A stretch of DNA of 64,000 nt, taken from contig NZ_JAILYH010000023.1 of NCBI RefSeq assembly GCF_019793435.1, positions 33,285 to 97,284 on the forward strand. Direction: 5' to 3'. This DNA comes from Rhizobium redzepovicii. Lineage in GTDB: Bacteria; Pseudomonadota; Alphaproteobacteria; Rhizobiales; Rhizobiaceae. The notes beneath the pieces are model-generated. The model did no database searches. It was not told the DNA's origin and saw only the letters and a list, made by a program, of their open reading frames with translations. The translations under genes and the position numbers were made by a program. Shown in pieces: positions 42,604 through 51,441 of this stretch (position 1 is its first letter; each line of letters begins with the position of its first letter).

Positions 42604-43494
42604 GTGAAACTTCGCGCGACATTGATCGGTTTTACCGCGATCCTGATGTGGTCGTTCCTGGCGCTGTTTACGGCCGCTTCCGGCAAGATGCCGCCGTTCC
42701 AGCTTTCGGCCGTCTGCTTTGCGATCGGCAGCCTTCCCGGCCTCGCCGTGCTTGTCGCCAACCCGGCGCGGCTGGCACTGCTGAAGCAGCCGGCCAAGGC
42801 CTGGATCATCGGCATCTCAGGGTTGTTCGGCTATCATTTCCTCTATTTTACCGCGCTCAGGAACGCACCGGCGGTGGAGGCGGGGCTGATCGCCTATCTC
42901 TGGCCGCTGCTGATCGTCGTCGGCTCGGCGCTGCTGCCGGGCGAGCGGCTGCGCTGGTATCATGTAGCCGGCGCCCTTGCCGGGCTTTGCGGCACCTTCC
43001 TGATCGTCGGCCGCAACGGCATCGATTTCAACGGCGCCTATTCCGTCGGTTACGCCGCCGCTTTCCTCTGCGCCTTCACCTGGTCCGGTTATTCGCTGCT
43101 GACCCGGCGCTTCGACGCCGTCTCCACCGATGTCGTCACCGGCTTCTGCCTGGCAACCTCGATCCTGTCGCTCATCTGCCATCTCGGCCTGGAGACGACC
43201 GTCTGGCCGGCCACGCCTTTTGAATGGCTCGCCGTCGCCGAGCTCGGGCTCCTACCGGTCGGTGCCGCCTTCTACGCCTGGGACCACGGCGTCAAGAACG
43301 GTGATATCCAGATCCTCGGCGCGGCCAGTTATGCCGCACCGCTGCTGTCGACGCTGATCCTGACGCTGTTCGGCTTTGCCGAGCCGAGCTGGCGCATCGC
43401 GCTTGCCTGCCTGCTCGTCACCGGCGGCGCGGCGCTGGCTGCTCGGGATATGTTCCGCCGCAAAACTCAAGTGCAGCCTGCGGCGGCGGAATGA
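42604..43494 (+). CDS. EamA/DMT-family transporter (YddG-like exporter)
   Basis: 296 aa with about ten hydrophobic segments and two EamA repeats. Sequences such as LFGYHFLYFTALRNAPAVEA, AYLWPLLIVVGSALL and FAWDHG-like YAWDHGVKNGDIQILG resemble aromatic amino acid exporters of the YddG group. It starts 31 bases after the DUF3108 gene and may share its transcript. The substrate is inferred from likeness only. Confidence 0.82.
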   Translation: MKLRATLIGFTAILMWSFLALFTAASGKMPPFQLSAVCFAIGSLPGLAVLVANPARLALLKQPAKAWIIGISGLFGYHFLYFTALRNAPAVEAGLIAYLWPLLIVVGSALLPGERLRWYHVAGALAGLCGTFLIVGRNGIDFNGAYSVGYAAAFLCAFTWSGYSLLTRRFDAVSTDVVTGFCLATSILSLICHLGLETTVWPATPFEWLAVAELGLLPVGAAFYAWDHGVKNGDIQILGAASYAAPLLSTLILTLFGFAEPSWRIALACLLVTGGAALAARDMFRRKTQVQPAAAE

Positions 43495-43496
43495 GC

Positions 43497-43919
43497 TCAG
43501 CCGCCGGGCGTCCAGCCTGCTGGCGCCATCTCGAAGCTCGAAAATTCGAAGCCGGGTGAGACGGTGCATCCCACCAGGGTAAAATCGCCGAGGCTTTCGG
43601 CCGCTTGCCACCAATTAGCGGGAACGATCGCCTGCGGCCGTTCGCCGGCCGCCAGGTTTGTTCCGAGCGTCAGGGTCTCGCTTGTCGTTCCGTCTGCAGA
43701 GCGGTGCAGCGAGAGCGGCGCGCCGGCGTAATAATGCCAGACCTCCACCGCGTCGTGGACGCGATGCCAGTGCGAGCGCTGCCCTTCGGTCAGGAGGTAA
43801 TAGATCGCCGTCGAATGGCCGCGTTCTCCGCCCGCCGTATCGCGGAAGGTCTCAGCGTACCAGCCGCCTTCCGGATGCGGCTGCATGCCGAGTTCGCGGA
43901 TGATGTCGTCAGGCGACAT
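43497..43919 (-). CDS. Cupin protein, DUF985 family
   Basis: 140 aa. A single cupin barrel: PHPEGGWYAETFR, IYYLLTEGQRSHWHRVHDAVEVWHYYAGAPL and a late LVGCTVSPGFEFSSFEM. The function of the family is unclear; some bind sugars or metals. Its ATG overlaps the gloB stop by one base (TGATG), so it is co-translated with gloB. Confidence 0.87.
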   Translation of the reverse strand: MSPDDIIRELGMQPHPEGGWYAETFRDTAGGERGHSTAIYYLLTEGQRSHWHRVHDAVEVWHYYAGAPLSLHRSADGTTSETLTLGTNLAAGERPQAIVPANWWQAAESLGDFTLVGCTVSPGFEFSSFEMAPAGWTPGG

Positions 43920-44689
43920 CAGAAATTGTCCTTGCGCTTGCGAATTTCGGCAAAGACTTCCTCATTGGTCTTGCCTTCCATCAGCAGATTGCGGCGGATC
44001 GCCGGATCGGCGGCGCGCAGGAACGGGTTGGTTTCCTTTTCCAGGCCCAGCGTCGTCGGAATGGTGAATTTGCCGTCGGCGCGCAAGGCCTCGATCTCGG
44101 CGGCACGGCCCTTCAGCCGTTCGTTGCTGGGGTCGACTGTCAGTGCGAAGCGGGCGTTGGACAAAGTGTATTCGTGGCCGAAATAGATGGCGGTCTCATC
44201 GGGCAGCACGGCAAGCTTCTGCAGCGAATGCCACATGTCGGCGGCGGGACGTTCGAACAGCCGGCCGCAGCCGAGGGCAAACAGCGTGTCGGCGGCAAAG
44301 AGCAGCTTGTCGTCGACGAAGTGATAGCAGATATGGCCGGCGGTGTGGCCGGGTGTCTCGATGACGTTGATCGTGTGATCGCCGAAAAGGAAGCTGTCGC
44401 CATCGGCCATCGTCCGGTCGAGGCCGGGAATGGCAATGGCTTCGTTGATCGGGCCGATAATCTCGCAGCCGAACTGCTCCTTCAGCGCCAGATTGGCAGC
44501 GACATGGTCGGTGTGGTGGTGGGTGGTGAAGATATGGGTAATCTTCCAGCCGCGGCGTGTCGCCGCTTCCAGCATCGGCGCCTCCTCCGGCGCGTCGATC
44601 GCTGCGGTAAATCCTGTTTCCGGGTCGTGGACGAGAACGCCGAAATTGTCGGTGCGGCAGAGAAAAACGTCCAATTCCAAAGGTTTCAT
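43919..44689 (-). CDS. gloB: Hydroxyacylglutathione hydrolase (glyoxalase II)
   Basis: 256 aa from ATG 44689, the usual GloB length. The metallo-beta-lactamase motif is THHHTDHV, with further metal ligands in ETPGHTAGHICYH and YFGHEYTLSNARFAL. It hydrolyses S-lactoylglutathione to D-lactate and glutathione, the second step of methylglyoxal detoxification. Divergent from the methyltransferase gene. Confidence 0.93.
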   Translation of the reverse strand: MKPLELDVFLCRTDNFGVLVHDPETGFTAAIDAPEEAPMLEAATRRGWKITHIFTTHHHTDHVAANLALKEQFGCEIIGPINEAIAIPGLDRTMADGDSFLFGDHTINVIETPGHTAGHICYHFVDDKLLFAADTLFALGCGRLFERPAADMWHSLQKLAVLPDETAIYFGHEYTLSNARFALTVDPSNERLKGRAAEIEALRADGKFTIPTTLGLEKETNPFLRAADPAIRRNLLMEGKTNEEVFAEIRKRKDNF

Positions 44690-44778
44690 CGTGCAATAGT
44701 CCCTTGTCATGCGAGTCTCGCGGAAATGTAGAGGGTCCGGCCTTGAAGTCCAACCGCCCGCTGATAACATTTGTCGCA

Positions 44779-45519
44779 ATGCACGCCGATATCGTCGACC
44801 TACGCCAGTTCTACCACTCCGAGCTCGGGCGTCTTGCCGAGCAGTCGATCGCCATGGCGTTGTCGTCGCTCTGGGTGCGGCTGCCGCAGGAGCGGCTGGT
44901 CGGCCTCGGCTACGCCGTGCCCTTCCTCGACCGCTTCCAGGCCGACACCGAGCGGACCTTCGCCTTCATGCCGGCCGGGCAGGGCGCGGTAAACTGGCCG
45001 ATGGGCTCGCTCTCGTCGACAACACTGGTCTTCGACGAGGAATTGCCGCTGCCGGATTCCTCGATCGATCGGGTGCTGATGGTGCATTCGCTGGAATTTG
45101 CCGAAAGCCCGCGCGAGACGCTGAAGGAACTCTGGCGGGTGCTGGCGCCGGGCGGACGGCTTGTCATCGTCGTGCCGAACCGGCGCGGCGTCTGGGCGCG
45201 GATGGAACATACGCCGTTTGGCTCGGGCCGGCCCTATTCCCGCGGGCAGTTGACGGCTCTGCTGCGCGAGACGAATTTCACCCCCGGCGCGACGGCCGAA
45301 GCGCTGTTCTTCCCGCCCTCGAAGCTCAGGACCATCCTGCGGCTTCGACGCGCCTTCGAGCGGATCGGGCGGACCCTGTGGCCGGCCTTCTCGGGCGTCA
45401 TCATCGTCGAGGCGCAGAAGCGGCTCTATCAGGGGCTGCCGGTTGCCGCACGCGCCTCACGCCGCGTCTTCGTGCCGGTTCTGGCACCCCATGGCGTGCC
45501 GACCACACGCAATCGCTGA
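44779..45519 (+). CDS. Class I SAM-dependent methyltransferase-like protein
   Basis: 246 aa from ATG 44779. The post-II to motif III region typical of Methyltransf_11 is clear: VLMVHSLEFAESPRETLKE, LWRVLAPGGRLVIVVPNRRG. The SAM glycine loop is poorly kept (PFLDRF in its place), so activity is uncertain. Always beside gloB in my memory of rhizobial genomes, so a link to thiol or aldehyde detoxification is possible but unproven. Confidence 0.75.
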   Translation: MHADIVDLRQFYHSELGRLAEQSIAMALSSLWVRLPQERLVGLGYAVPFLDRFQADTERTFAFMPAGQGAVNWPMGSLSSTTLVFDEELPLPDSSIDRVLMVHSLEFAESPRETLKELWRVLAPGGRLVIVVPNRRGVWARMEHTPFGSGRPYSRGQLTALLRETNFTPGATAEALFFPPSKLRTILRLRRAFERIGRTLWPAFSGVIIVEAQKRLYQGLPVAARASRRVFVPVLAPHGVPTTRNR

Positions 45520-45597
45520 CGCCCTCCCGGCTCTCGACAAGAACGGCATTCCGCTTTAATGCCACGTGGTCATTTCCGGCAATTCCAAGGTCGACCC

Positions 45598-46707
45598 ATG
45601 AGCGTTGAGATGAGCAAGCCCGTTCCGCGTCCCGGTATTCTCGATATCGCATCCTATGTGCCGGGCAAGGAACATGCGCCGGGAGTTGCCCGGGTCTACA
45701 AGCTTTCGTCCAACGAAACGCCGCTCGGCGCCAGCCCGAAGGCGATCGAAGCCTGCAAGGCGGCTGCCAACCATCTGGGGCGTTATCCCGACGGGCAGGC
45801 GGTGGAATTGCGCGAGGCGATCGCCGCCGTGCACGGCCTCAACCCGGCAAACATCCTCTGCGGCAACGGTTCCGACGAGCTGCTCGGCCTGCTCTGCCAT
45901 GTCTATCTCGGCGCTGGCGACGAGGGCATCATCACCGAGCACGGTTTCCTCGTCTACAAGATCCAGATCCAGGGCGCCGGGGCCACGCCTGTCGTCGTCA
46001 GGGAAAAGGATCACACCGTCGATGTCGATGCGATCCTTGCCGCGGTGACGGGGAAGACGAAGATCGTCTTCATCGCCAATCCCGGCAATCCGACAGGCAC
46101 CTATGTTCCGGTCAGCGAGATCCGCCGCCTGCAGGCCGGGCTGCCGAAACATGTCGTCCTGGTGCTCGATGCGGCTTACGCCGAATATGTGCGCCGCAAC
46201 GATTATGAAGCCGGCATCGAGGTCGTGTCTTCCAATGCCAACGTGGTGATGACCCGCACCTTCTCGAAGGCCTACGGACTGGCGGCGCTGCGCGTCGGCT
46301 GGATGTATGCGCCGGCCGAGATCGTCGACGCGGTGAACCGCGTGCGCGGGCCCTTCAATCTGAACGCGCCGGCAATCGCCGCCGGGGCCGCGGCCATCCG
46401 CGACCAGGCCTTCGTCCAGCAGGCCATCTCTTTCAACCAGATGTGGGTGGAAACGCTTACCCAGGCACTCGAAAAGATCGGTCTGAAGGTGACGCCGTCG
46501 GTCGCCAATTTCGTCCTCATTCATTTCCCCGAGATCGAAGGCAAGCGCGCCGCCGATGCCGACGATCTGCTGACTAGCCGCGGTTACATTCTGCGCGCCG
46601 TGCGCAGCTACGGCTTTTCCAATGCGCTGCGCATGAGCATCGGCCCCGAAGAGGCCAACCGCGGCGTCATCGCCGCACTCACCGAATTCATGGGACACAA
46701 GGCATGA
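45598..46707 (+). CDS. hisC: Histidinol-phosphate aminotransferase
   Basis: 369 aa. A PLP enzyme with the lysine motif TFSKAYGLAALRVGW and the family opening PGILDIASYVPGK and SSNETPLGASPKAIEA. It transaminates in histidine synthesis and, in this group, may also serve aromatic amino acids, which fits the tyrC gene that overlaps its stop (ATGA). ATG 45598 has AAGG upstream. Confidence 0.92.
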   Translation: MSVEMSKPVPRPGILDIASYVPGKEHAPGVARVYKLSSNETPLGASPKAIEACKAAANHLGRYPDGQAVELREAIAAVHGLNPANILCGNGSDELLGLLCHVYLGAGDEGIITEHGFLVYKIQIQGAGATPVVVREKDHTVDVDAILAAVTGKTKIVFIANPGNPTGTYVPVSEIRRLQAGLPKHVVLVLDAAYAEYVRRNDYEAGIEVVSSNANVVMTRTFSKAYGLAALRVGWMYAPAEIVDAVNRVRGPFNLNAPAIAAGAAAIRDQAFVQQAISFNQMWVETLTQALEKIGLKVTPSVANFVLIHFPEIEGKRAADADDLLTSRGYILRAVRSYGFSNALRMSIGPEEANRGVIAALTEFMGHKA

Positions 46708-47630
46708 ACGTGCAGTTCGATCGTATCGCGCTGATCGGCATCGGCCTGATCGGCTCTTCGCTCGCCCACGATATCCGGCGGCTCGGCCTCGCCAGAGAGA
46801 TCGTCGTCGCCACTCGCAGCCCCGAAACGCTGAAGCGTGCCGAAGAGCTTGGCCTCGGTGACCGCTACACGACCTCTTCGGCGGATGCGGTCGAGGGTGC
46901 CGATCTGGTGATTGTCTCGGTGCCGGTCGGCGCTTCGGAAAGTGTGGCGAAAGAGATCGCGGCAAGCTTGAAGCCCGGAGCGATCGTCACCGATGTCGGC
47001 TCCACCAAGGCCTCGGTCATCGCGCAGATGCAGCCGCATATTCCGGCCGGTGTGCATTTCATTCCCGGCCATCCACTGGCCGGCACCGAAAAATCCGGCC
47101 CGGATGCCGGCTTTCCCGGTCTTTTCGAAAGCCGCTGGTGCATCTTCACGCCGGTCGCAGGCACCGATGAAACAGCACTGAAACGGCTGCGTGGCTTCTG
47201 GGAGACGCTCGGCTCCAAAGTCGATGAAATGGATGCGCAGCATCACGACAAGGTGCTGGCGATCGTCTCTCATCTGCCGCATCTGATAGCCTACAATATC
47301 GTCGGCACGGCCGACGATCTGGAGACCGTGACGGAATCGGAAGTCATCAAGTATTCTGCGTCCGGATTTCGCGATTTCACCCGCCTTGCGGCCTCCGACC
47401 CGACCATGTGGCGCGATGTCTGCCTGCACAATCGCGATGCGATCCTGGAAATGCTGGCGCGTTTCTCGGAAGATCTCGCCTATTTGCAGCGCGCGATCCG
47501 CTGGGGCGAAGGCGACAAGATTTTCGAACTCTTCACCCGTACCCGCGCCATCCGTCGCTCGATCGTTCAGGCAGGCCAGGATGTGGATGCACCCGATTTC
47601 GGCCGGCCGCATCCACTGGAAAAGAAATAG
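46704..47630 (+). CDS. tyrC: Prephenate/arogenate dehydrogenase
   Basis: 308 aa. The NAD(P) site is GIGLIGSSLAHDI at about residues 11-23. The conserved HPLAGTEKSGPDA motif and the active-site H in HDKVLAIVSHLPHLI are present. It makes tyrosine precursors by oxidative decarboxylation. Coupled to hisC, a pairing common in alphaproteobacteria. Whether it prefers prephenate or arogenate cannot be told. Confidence 0.9.
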   Translation: MNVQFDRIALIGIGLIGSSLAHDIRRLGLAREIVVATRSPETLKRAEELGLGDRYTTSSADAVEGADLVIVSVPVGASESVAKEIAASLKPGAIVTDVGSTKASVIAQMQPHIPAGVHFIPGHPLAGTEKSGPDAGFPGLFESRWCIFTPVAGTDETALKRLRGFWETLGSKVDEMDAQHHDKVLAIVSHLPHLIAYNIVGTADDLETVTESEVIKYSASGFRDFTRLAASDPTMWRDVCLHNRDAILEMLARFSEDLAYLQRAIRWGEGDKIFELFTRTRAIRRSIVQAGQDVDAPDFGRPHPLEKK

Positions 47631-47632
47631 CG

Positions 47633-48052
47633 ATGGTGGAAATCGCGAAGCCCGGCCTAACCGACAAGGACTGGCTGTTTCGCGAGGACGATCATGTGGG
47701 CAAACAGTGGGTCTTGCGCTGTATCGATCTCGGCGAATACTTCGTCGCCCGCGAACAAGGTGAGATTGTCGGCTTCCTGCGGTTTTCCCGCTTCTGGGGC
47801 AGGATTCCCTATCTGGAAATGATCCGTGTGCAGGAAGGCCATCGCCGGTCCGGTGTCGGTACGGCGCTTTATCGCGCCTGGGAAGGTGAGATGCGTGAGA
47901 GCGGCGCGCGTCTGCTGATGACATCGAGTGAATGCGACGAAAGCCGTCCACAGGACTGGCATCGCCGCAACGGTTTTTCCGAAACCGGATCGATCGAGCT
48001 GCCCGGCATCCAGACGGTGCCGGAAATCTTCTTCCTCAAGAAACTTGACTAA
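47633..48052 (+). CDS. GNAT-family N-acetyltransferase
   Basis: 139 aa starting 2 bases after the tyrC stop. The acetyl-CoA motif A is seen as EMIRVQEGHRRSGVGTALYRAWE. The substrate is unknown. Probably co-transcribed with hisC and tyrC. The transcript may end in the repeat element that begins directly after its stop. Confidence 0.85.
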   Translation: MVEIAKPGLTDKDWLFREDDHVGKQWVLRCIDLGEYFVAREQGEIVGFLRFSRFWGRIPYLEMIRVQEGHRRSGVGTALYRAWEGEMRESGARLLMTSSECDESRPQDWHRRNGFSETGSIELPGIQTVPEIFFLKKLD

Positions 48053-48055
48053 AGA

Positions 48056-48150
48056 GCGTCGCATCAAATTTGATTCATGCGATGCGCTTTAGCCCTTTGT
48101 ATTGCATGTCGTTGTCCGGGACCGCTGCACGCTTCCGGGCGACATGCATT
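48056..48150. repeat. Rhizobial intergenic mosaic-type repeat, copy 2
   Basis: Two palindromes in a row. The first, 48060-48086, has arms CGCATC/GATGCG and includes the 12-bp palindrome ATCAAATTTGAT. The second has perfect 8-bp arms GCATGTCG (48104-48111) and CGACATGC (48140-48147) enclosing CCGCTGCAC. It lies between two convergent genes and could act as a transcript end. Confidence 0.7.
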
Positions 48151-49165
48151 AGATCGGCGGAATCCGGCCGAGCGGGATGAAGCCGCTGACGGTGGCGTTG
48201 CCGCGATCGACAACGAGATCGACGGAGACCTTGTCCTTGCCGCCGGCCAGCGACTGCAGTAGCTTCGTCGCCGTCTTGACCGTCGGGGCGATATCCGGGA
48301 AGGCCTGTTTCAGGCTGTCGCCCCAGGGGCCGAGCTGTTCGATCTCCAGCTTGAATTTTCCCGAGAGCAGACCGTGCTCGTCGACGGAGAAGGGACCGGT
48401 AAGCGTCATCACCTTGCCGTCGCCGATGTCGGCGACGATGCGGCGCAGTTCGCCGGCGGCACCATTGAGGCCGCTCGGGTCGCTGCCGTCGATCAGGCCG
48501 GCCTTGCCGGCGATGGTCAGATCGACGCTGGCAGAGAATTTCGGGAAGATCTGCGGCCAGTCCTTGATCGCCGTATTCGCATCCTGCACGGAGATTGCGC
48601 CGTCCAGATCGGCCCCGTTCTGGCGCAGATGGATCTCGGTGCGAGCCGCATCGAAGCTGATGGTCTGGCCAGTATAGGAGGAAACCGCGGTCGCCTTCAG
48701 GCCCTCGATCACGGTCGAGCTGCGATTGATGCCCTGCAGTTTGGTCGCCAGACTCGCCTGCAGATTTGCCCATTGGGCCGAGATCGAAAGGCCGTTGCTG
48801 GTGCGGATTTCAGCCGGCGAATCGAGCTCCCAGACGATATTGCCGGGCGCATAGACCTGGGCTGCCGAACGCAACGCGCCAAAGGTGGCGGAGACGCCGT
48901 TGGCAGTGTCGTCGACATCGATCTTCGAGCAGAACAGCCCAATACGGAAAGGATAGCCGCGGAATTCGATATCGGAGCATTCGCCGCTGACGCCTGCCTG
49001 ATCGCGCGGCGCGATCGCCTTCAGCACCGTGGTCTTCAACGCCGAGGCCGCATAGAACCAGCCGCCGGTATAAAGCGCGATCACCAGGAGGATGCCGCCG
49101 CCCAGCAGCCAGAATTTCTTACCGCTGCCGGATTGGCTGCTACCGGATTGGCTTGACGCTGCCAT
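48149..49165 (-). CDS. DUF2125 protein, membrane-anchored
   Basis: 338 aa from ATG 49165 (GGAG 6 bases upstream; a start 12 bases earlier lacks one). A short Ser/Gly-rich leader is followed by one membrane segment at about residues 19-42 (FWLLGGGILLVIALYTGGWFY) and a large periplasmic beta-rich domain. Resembles lipid-transfer-like DUF2125 proteins of alphaproteobacteria. Function unknown. Confidence 0.82.
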   Translation of the reverse strand: MAASSQSGSSQSGSGKKFWLLGGGILLVIALYTGGWFYAASALKTTVLKAIAPRDQAGVSGECSDIEFRGYPFRIGLFCSKIDVDDTANGVSATFGALRSAAQVYAPGNIVWELDSPAEIRTSNGLSISAQWANLQASLATKLQGINRSSTVIEGLKATAVSSYTGQTISFDAARTEIHLRQNGADLDGAISVQDANTAIKDWPQIFPKFSASVDLTIAGKAGLIDGSDPSGLNGAAGELRRIVADIGDGKVMTLTGPFSVDEHGLLSGKFKLEIEQLGPWGDSLKQAFPDIAPTVKTATKLLQSLAGGKDKVSVDLVVDRGNATVSGFIPLGRIPPI

Positions 49166-49215
49166 GATGTTCTCCAATGGTGAATCGCAAATGTGATTCC
49201 GGTCTGGCGTGCGAT

Positions 49216-49746
49216 ATGGACGAATTTTGGGTATTTGGCTACGGTTCGCTGATGTGGAATCCGGGCTTCGAATTCACGGAGCGGGCAGAGGCTCTGATCT
49301 ACGGCTACAGGCGCTCGCTCTGCGTCCGCTCCTTCGTCCATCGCGGCACGCGCGACAATCCGGGCCTGGTTCTCGGCCTCGACAGGGGCGGCGCCTGCCG
49401 CGGCATGGCGTTCCGCATTTCCCCGGAAAAATGGGATGAGGTGATCGATTATCTCCGCGCCCGCGAGCTGGTGACCAATGTCTACCTGGAGCGCCGGGTG
49501 CAGCTGCAGCTTGCCGGCCGGCGCCGGATGGAGGCGGTGACTTACATCGCTGATCGCGACCACGAGCAATATGCCGGCACGCTCGACGCGCTTGCGGCGG
49601 CGCGGGTGGTGAACGAGGCCAAGGGTCAGTCAGGCCCCAACGACGCCTATGTCTTCAACACGCTGGCGCATCTGCGGCAGATGGGCATTCGCGACCATTG
49701 GCTTGAACAGGTCGTCGGCGAAGTGGAGCGGCTGCGCGCCGTGTGA
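49216..49746 (+). CDS. ChaC-like gamma-glutamylcyclotransferase
   Basis: 176 aa from ATG 49216, giving the family opening MDEFWVFGYGSLMWNPGF (substrate-binding YGSLMW). It releases 5-oxoproline from gamma-glutamyl peptides; ChaC enzymes act on glutathione. An in-frame ATG at 49177 would add 13 residues. Divergent from the DUF2125 gene and convergent with the acyltransferase gene. Confidence 0.88.
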   Translation: MDEFWVFGYGSLMWNPGFEFTERAEALIYGYRRSLCVRSFVHRGTRDNPGLVLGLDRGGACRGMAFRISPEKWDEVIDYLRARELVTNVYLERRVQLQLAGRRRMEAVTYIADRDHEQYAGTLDALAAARVVNEAKGQSGPNDAYVFNTLAHLRQMGIRDHWLEQVVGEVERLRAV

Positions 49747-49748
49747 CT

Positions 49749-50546
49749 TCAGGCGGTCGCCGCCTTCAGCTTACGAAGCTCCGCTACCCTTTCGACCGCA
49801 GTCGGCGGCAGCGGCACATGCGGGTTAGCCTCGACGGTTTCGAGCAGAAGCTCGTCGCTTGCCCGCTCCGATACCTCGATCAGATGGGCGAAAAACGCGT
49901 CCGGATCCATTCCCGGCATGATCGGCGGCAGGATTCTCACCTTGAAATGGCCGGGATAACGACGAATGCTCCGGCGCGGCCAGAACAGTCCGGGATGCAT
50001 GACGATCGGCACCACGGGGATGGCGAGATCGCGATACATGCGAGCGATGCCGTATTTATAGACCGGCTCGGCGCCCGGCGGACGGCGGGTGCCCTCGGGA
50101 TAGATGATCAGCTGGCGGCCGGTCGAAAGCTCTTCCTTCGTGCGCTTCAGCACCTCCACCATCACCTTGCCGCGGGCTCCGCGATCGACCGGGATTACCC
50201 GCTGCTTCTTGGCATACCAGCCGAACAGCGGAATCCACATCAGTTCGCGCTTGAGAATGTAGACCGGGTCTTTCAGCCAGGGCAGCAGGGCATAGGTATC
50301 CCAGAAGGACTGGTGCTTCGGCGCCAGGATATAGCTGCCTTCCGGCAGGTTCTCCAAGCCTTCGATCTCGAAGGTGGTGCCGACGATCACCCGCATCAGC
50401 CAATGGTTGGAGCGCGCCCAGTTTTTCGGGATCGCATAGGCGGTCAGGCGCGGCGCCAGGAAATAATAGGGCGAGAGCACGATCATCCTGATGATGAGGT
50501 TGGCGTAGAAGATCATGTTGAAGAGGACGGAACGCAGGGCGATCAT
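49749..50546 (-). CDS. 1-acyl-sn-glycerol-3-phosphate acyltransferase-like (PlsC family)
   Basis: About 265 aa. The acyltransferase H-x4-D motif is seen in PKHQSFWDT, followed by FIPEGTR-like IYPEGTRRPPG. A membrane segment opens the protein (about residues 5-30). It acylates lysophosphatidic acid or a related lipid. The start is uncertain: ATG 50546 gives a usual N-terminus, GTG 50570 or ATG 50564 add a few residues. Confidence 0.87.
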   Translation of the reverse strand: MIALRSVLFNMIFYANLIIRMIVLSPYYFLAPRLTAYAIPKNWARSNHWLMRVIVGTTFEIEGLENLPEGSYILAPKHQSFWDTYALLPWLKDPVYILKRELMWIPLFGWYAKKQRVIPVDRGARGKVMVEVLKRTKEELSTGRQLIIYPEGTRRPPGAEPVYKYGIARMYRDLAIPVVPIVMHPGLFWPRRSIRRYPGHFKVRILPPIMPGMDPDAFFAHLIEVSERASDELLLETVEANPHVPLPPTAVERVAELRKLKAATA

Positions 50547-50657
50547 GAAACTTTCCCGAGGCATGCTCACGCGACCGGCCTACACGATATTGCCCGTCAT
50601 AAAAAGCGTTTGATTCCGCCTTGATGCAAAAGCCGGAAGCGAGTCGGACGCGGCGCT

Positions 50658-51374
50658 CTATTGCTGGGCGGTAGCGCTGGCCGAGCGCAGCCCTGTGTGG
50701 CGGCCGAAGCCGGTGATGTTGCGGGCGCCGGTCAACAGCACTTTGGCATATTCGGCCAGCATGACGCGCATTGCATTCGGGTCGGTGAACCAGTTTCGGC
50801 TCTTCAAATCCGAATTGACCACAGGGTAAGCGATGAACTCGATATCGGGGTCGACATAGGAGAGTTCGGCAAGGCTGCGCGGCATGTGGTAGTTGTTGGT
50901 GACGATCAGAACGCTGCGATATCCCTTGGCGTGGATCCAGTTCGAAGCTTCTTCGGCATTGCCAATCGTGTCGATCGCATCGTAGCCGATATCGACACAG
51001 CAGGAGAAAAGATCGGCCGAACCCTGCGTCATCCTGCGGATTTGCGCCGGGGTCGTCGTCGGGTGGACGCCGGAGATGAGCAAGCGCTTGCCGGCGCCTT
51101 TCTGCAGCAGTTCCACGGCCTGGTCGATGCGCTGGTAGCCGCCCGTCAGCACGACGATCGCATCGGCCTTCGGCTCGGCCGGCGGCTTCAGCGTCGTGAC
51201 CGAATCGGCAAAACGCAGGAAACCGCCGAACACCAGCGCGATCGCCAGCACGCAGGCAAAACCGCCCCAGCGCAACAGGCGCCGGATCAGCCCGCGCCGC
51301 GGCGGCAACGCCACCGGGCGGTCAAGCCCCGGGTCCTGATGAATCGGGTTGGGTGTCGTATCTCCCATCGTCAT
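50658..51374 (-). CDS. YdcF/SanA-like (DUF218) membrane protein
   Basis: 238 aa. A membrane segment at about residues 32-52 (WGGFACVLAIALVFGGFLRF) is followed by the DUF218 domain: DAIVVLTGGYQRIDQAVELL, ISGVHPTTT and VTNNYHMPRSLAELS. Relatives (ElyC, SanA) affect envelope polymer synthesis at the undecaprenyl carrier. The gene lies behind ftsEX on the same strand, which agrees with an envelope role. Confidence 0.85.
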   Translation of the reverse strand: MTMGDTTPNPIHQDPGLDRPVALPPRRGLIRRLLRWGGFACVLAIALVFGGFLRFADSVTTLKPPAEPKADAIVVLTGGYQRIDQAVELLQKGAGKRLLISGVHPTTTPAQIRRMTQGSADLFSCCVDIGYDAIDTIGNAEEASNWIHAKGYRSVLIVTNNYHMPRSLAELSYVDPDIEFIAYPVVNSDLKSRNWFTDPNAMRVMLAEYAKVLLTGARNITGFGRHTGLRSASATAQQ

Positions 51375-51441
51375 GAATCGTGACTATACGCTGATTGCGG
51401 CGCGGAACAGACGCTTTCATCACAAAACGGCATGGTCACGA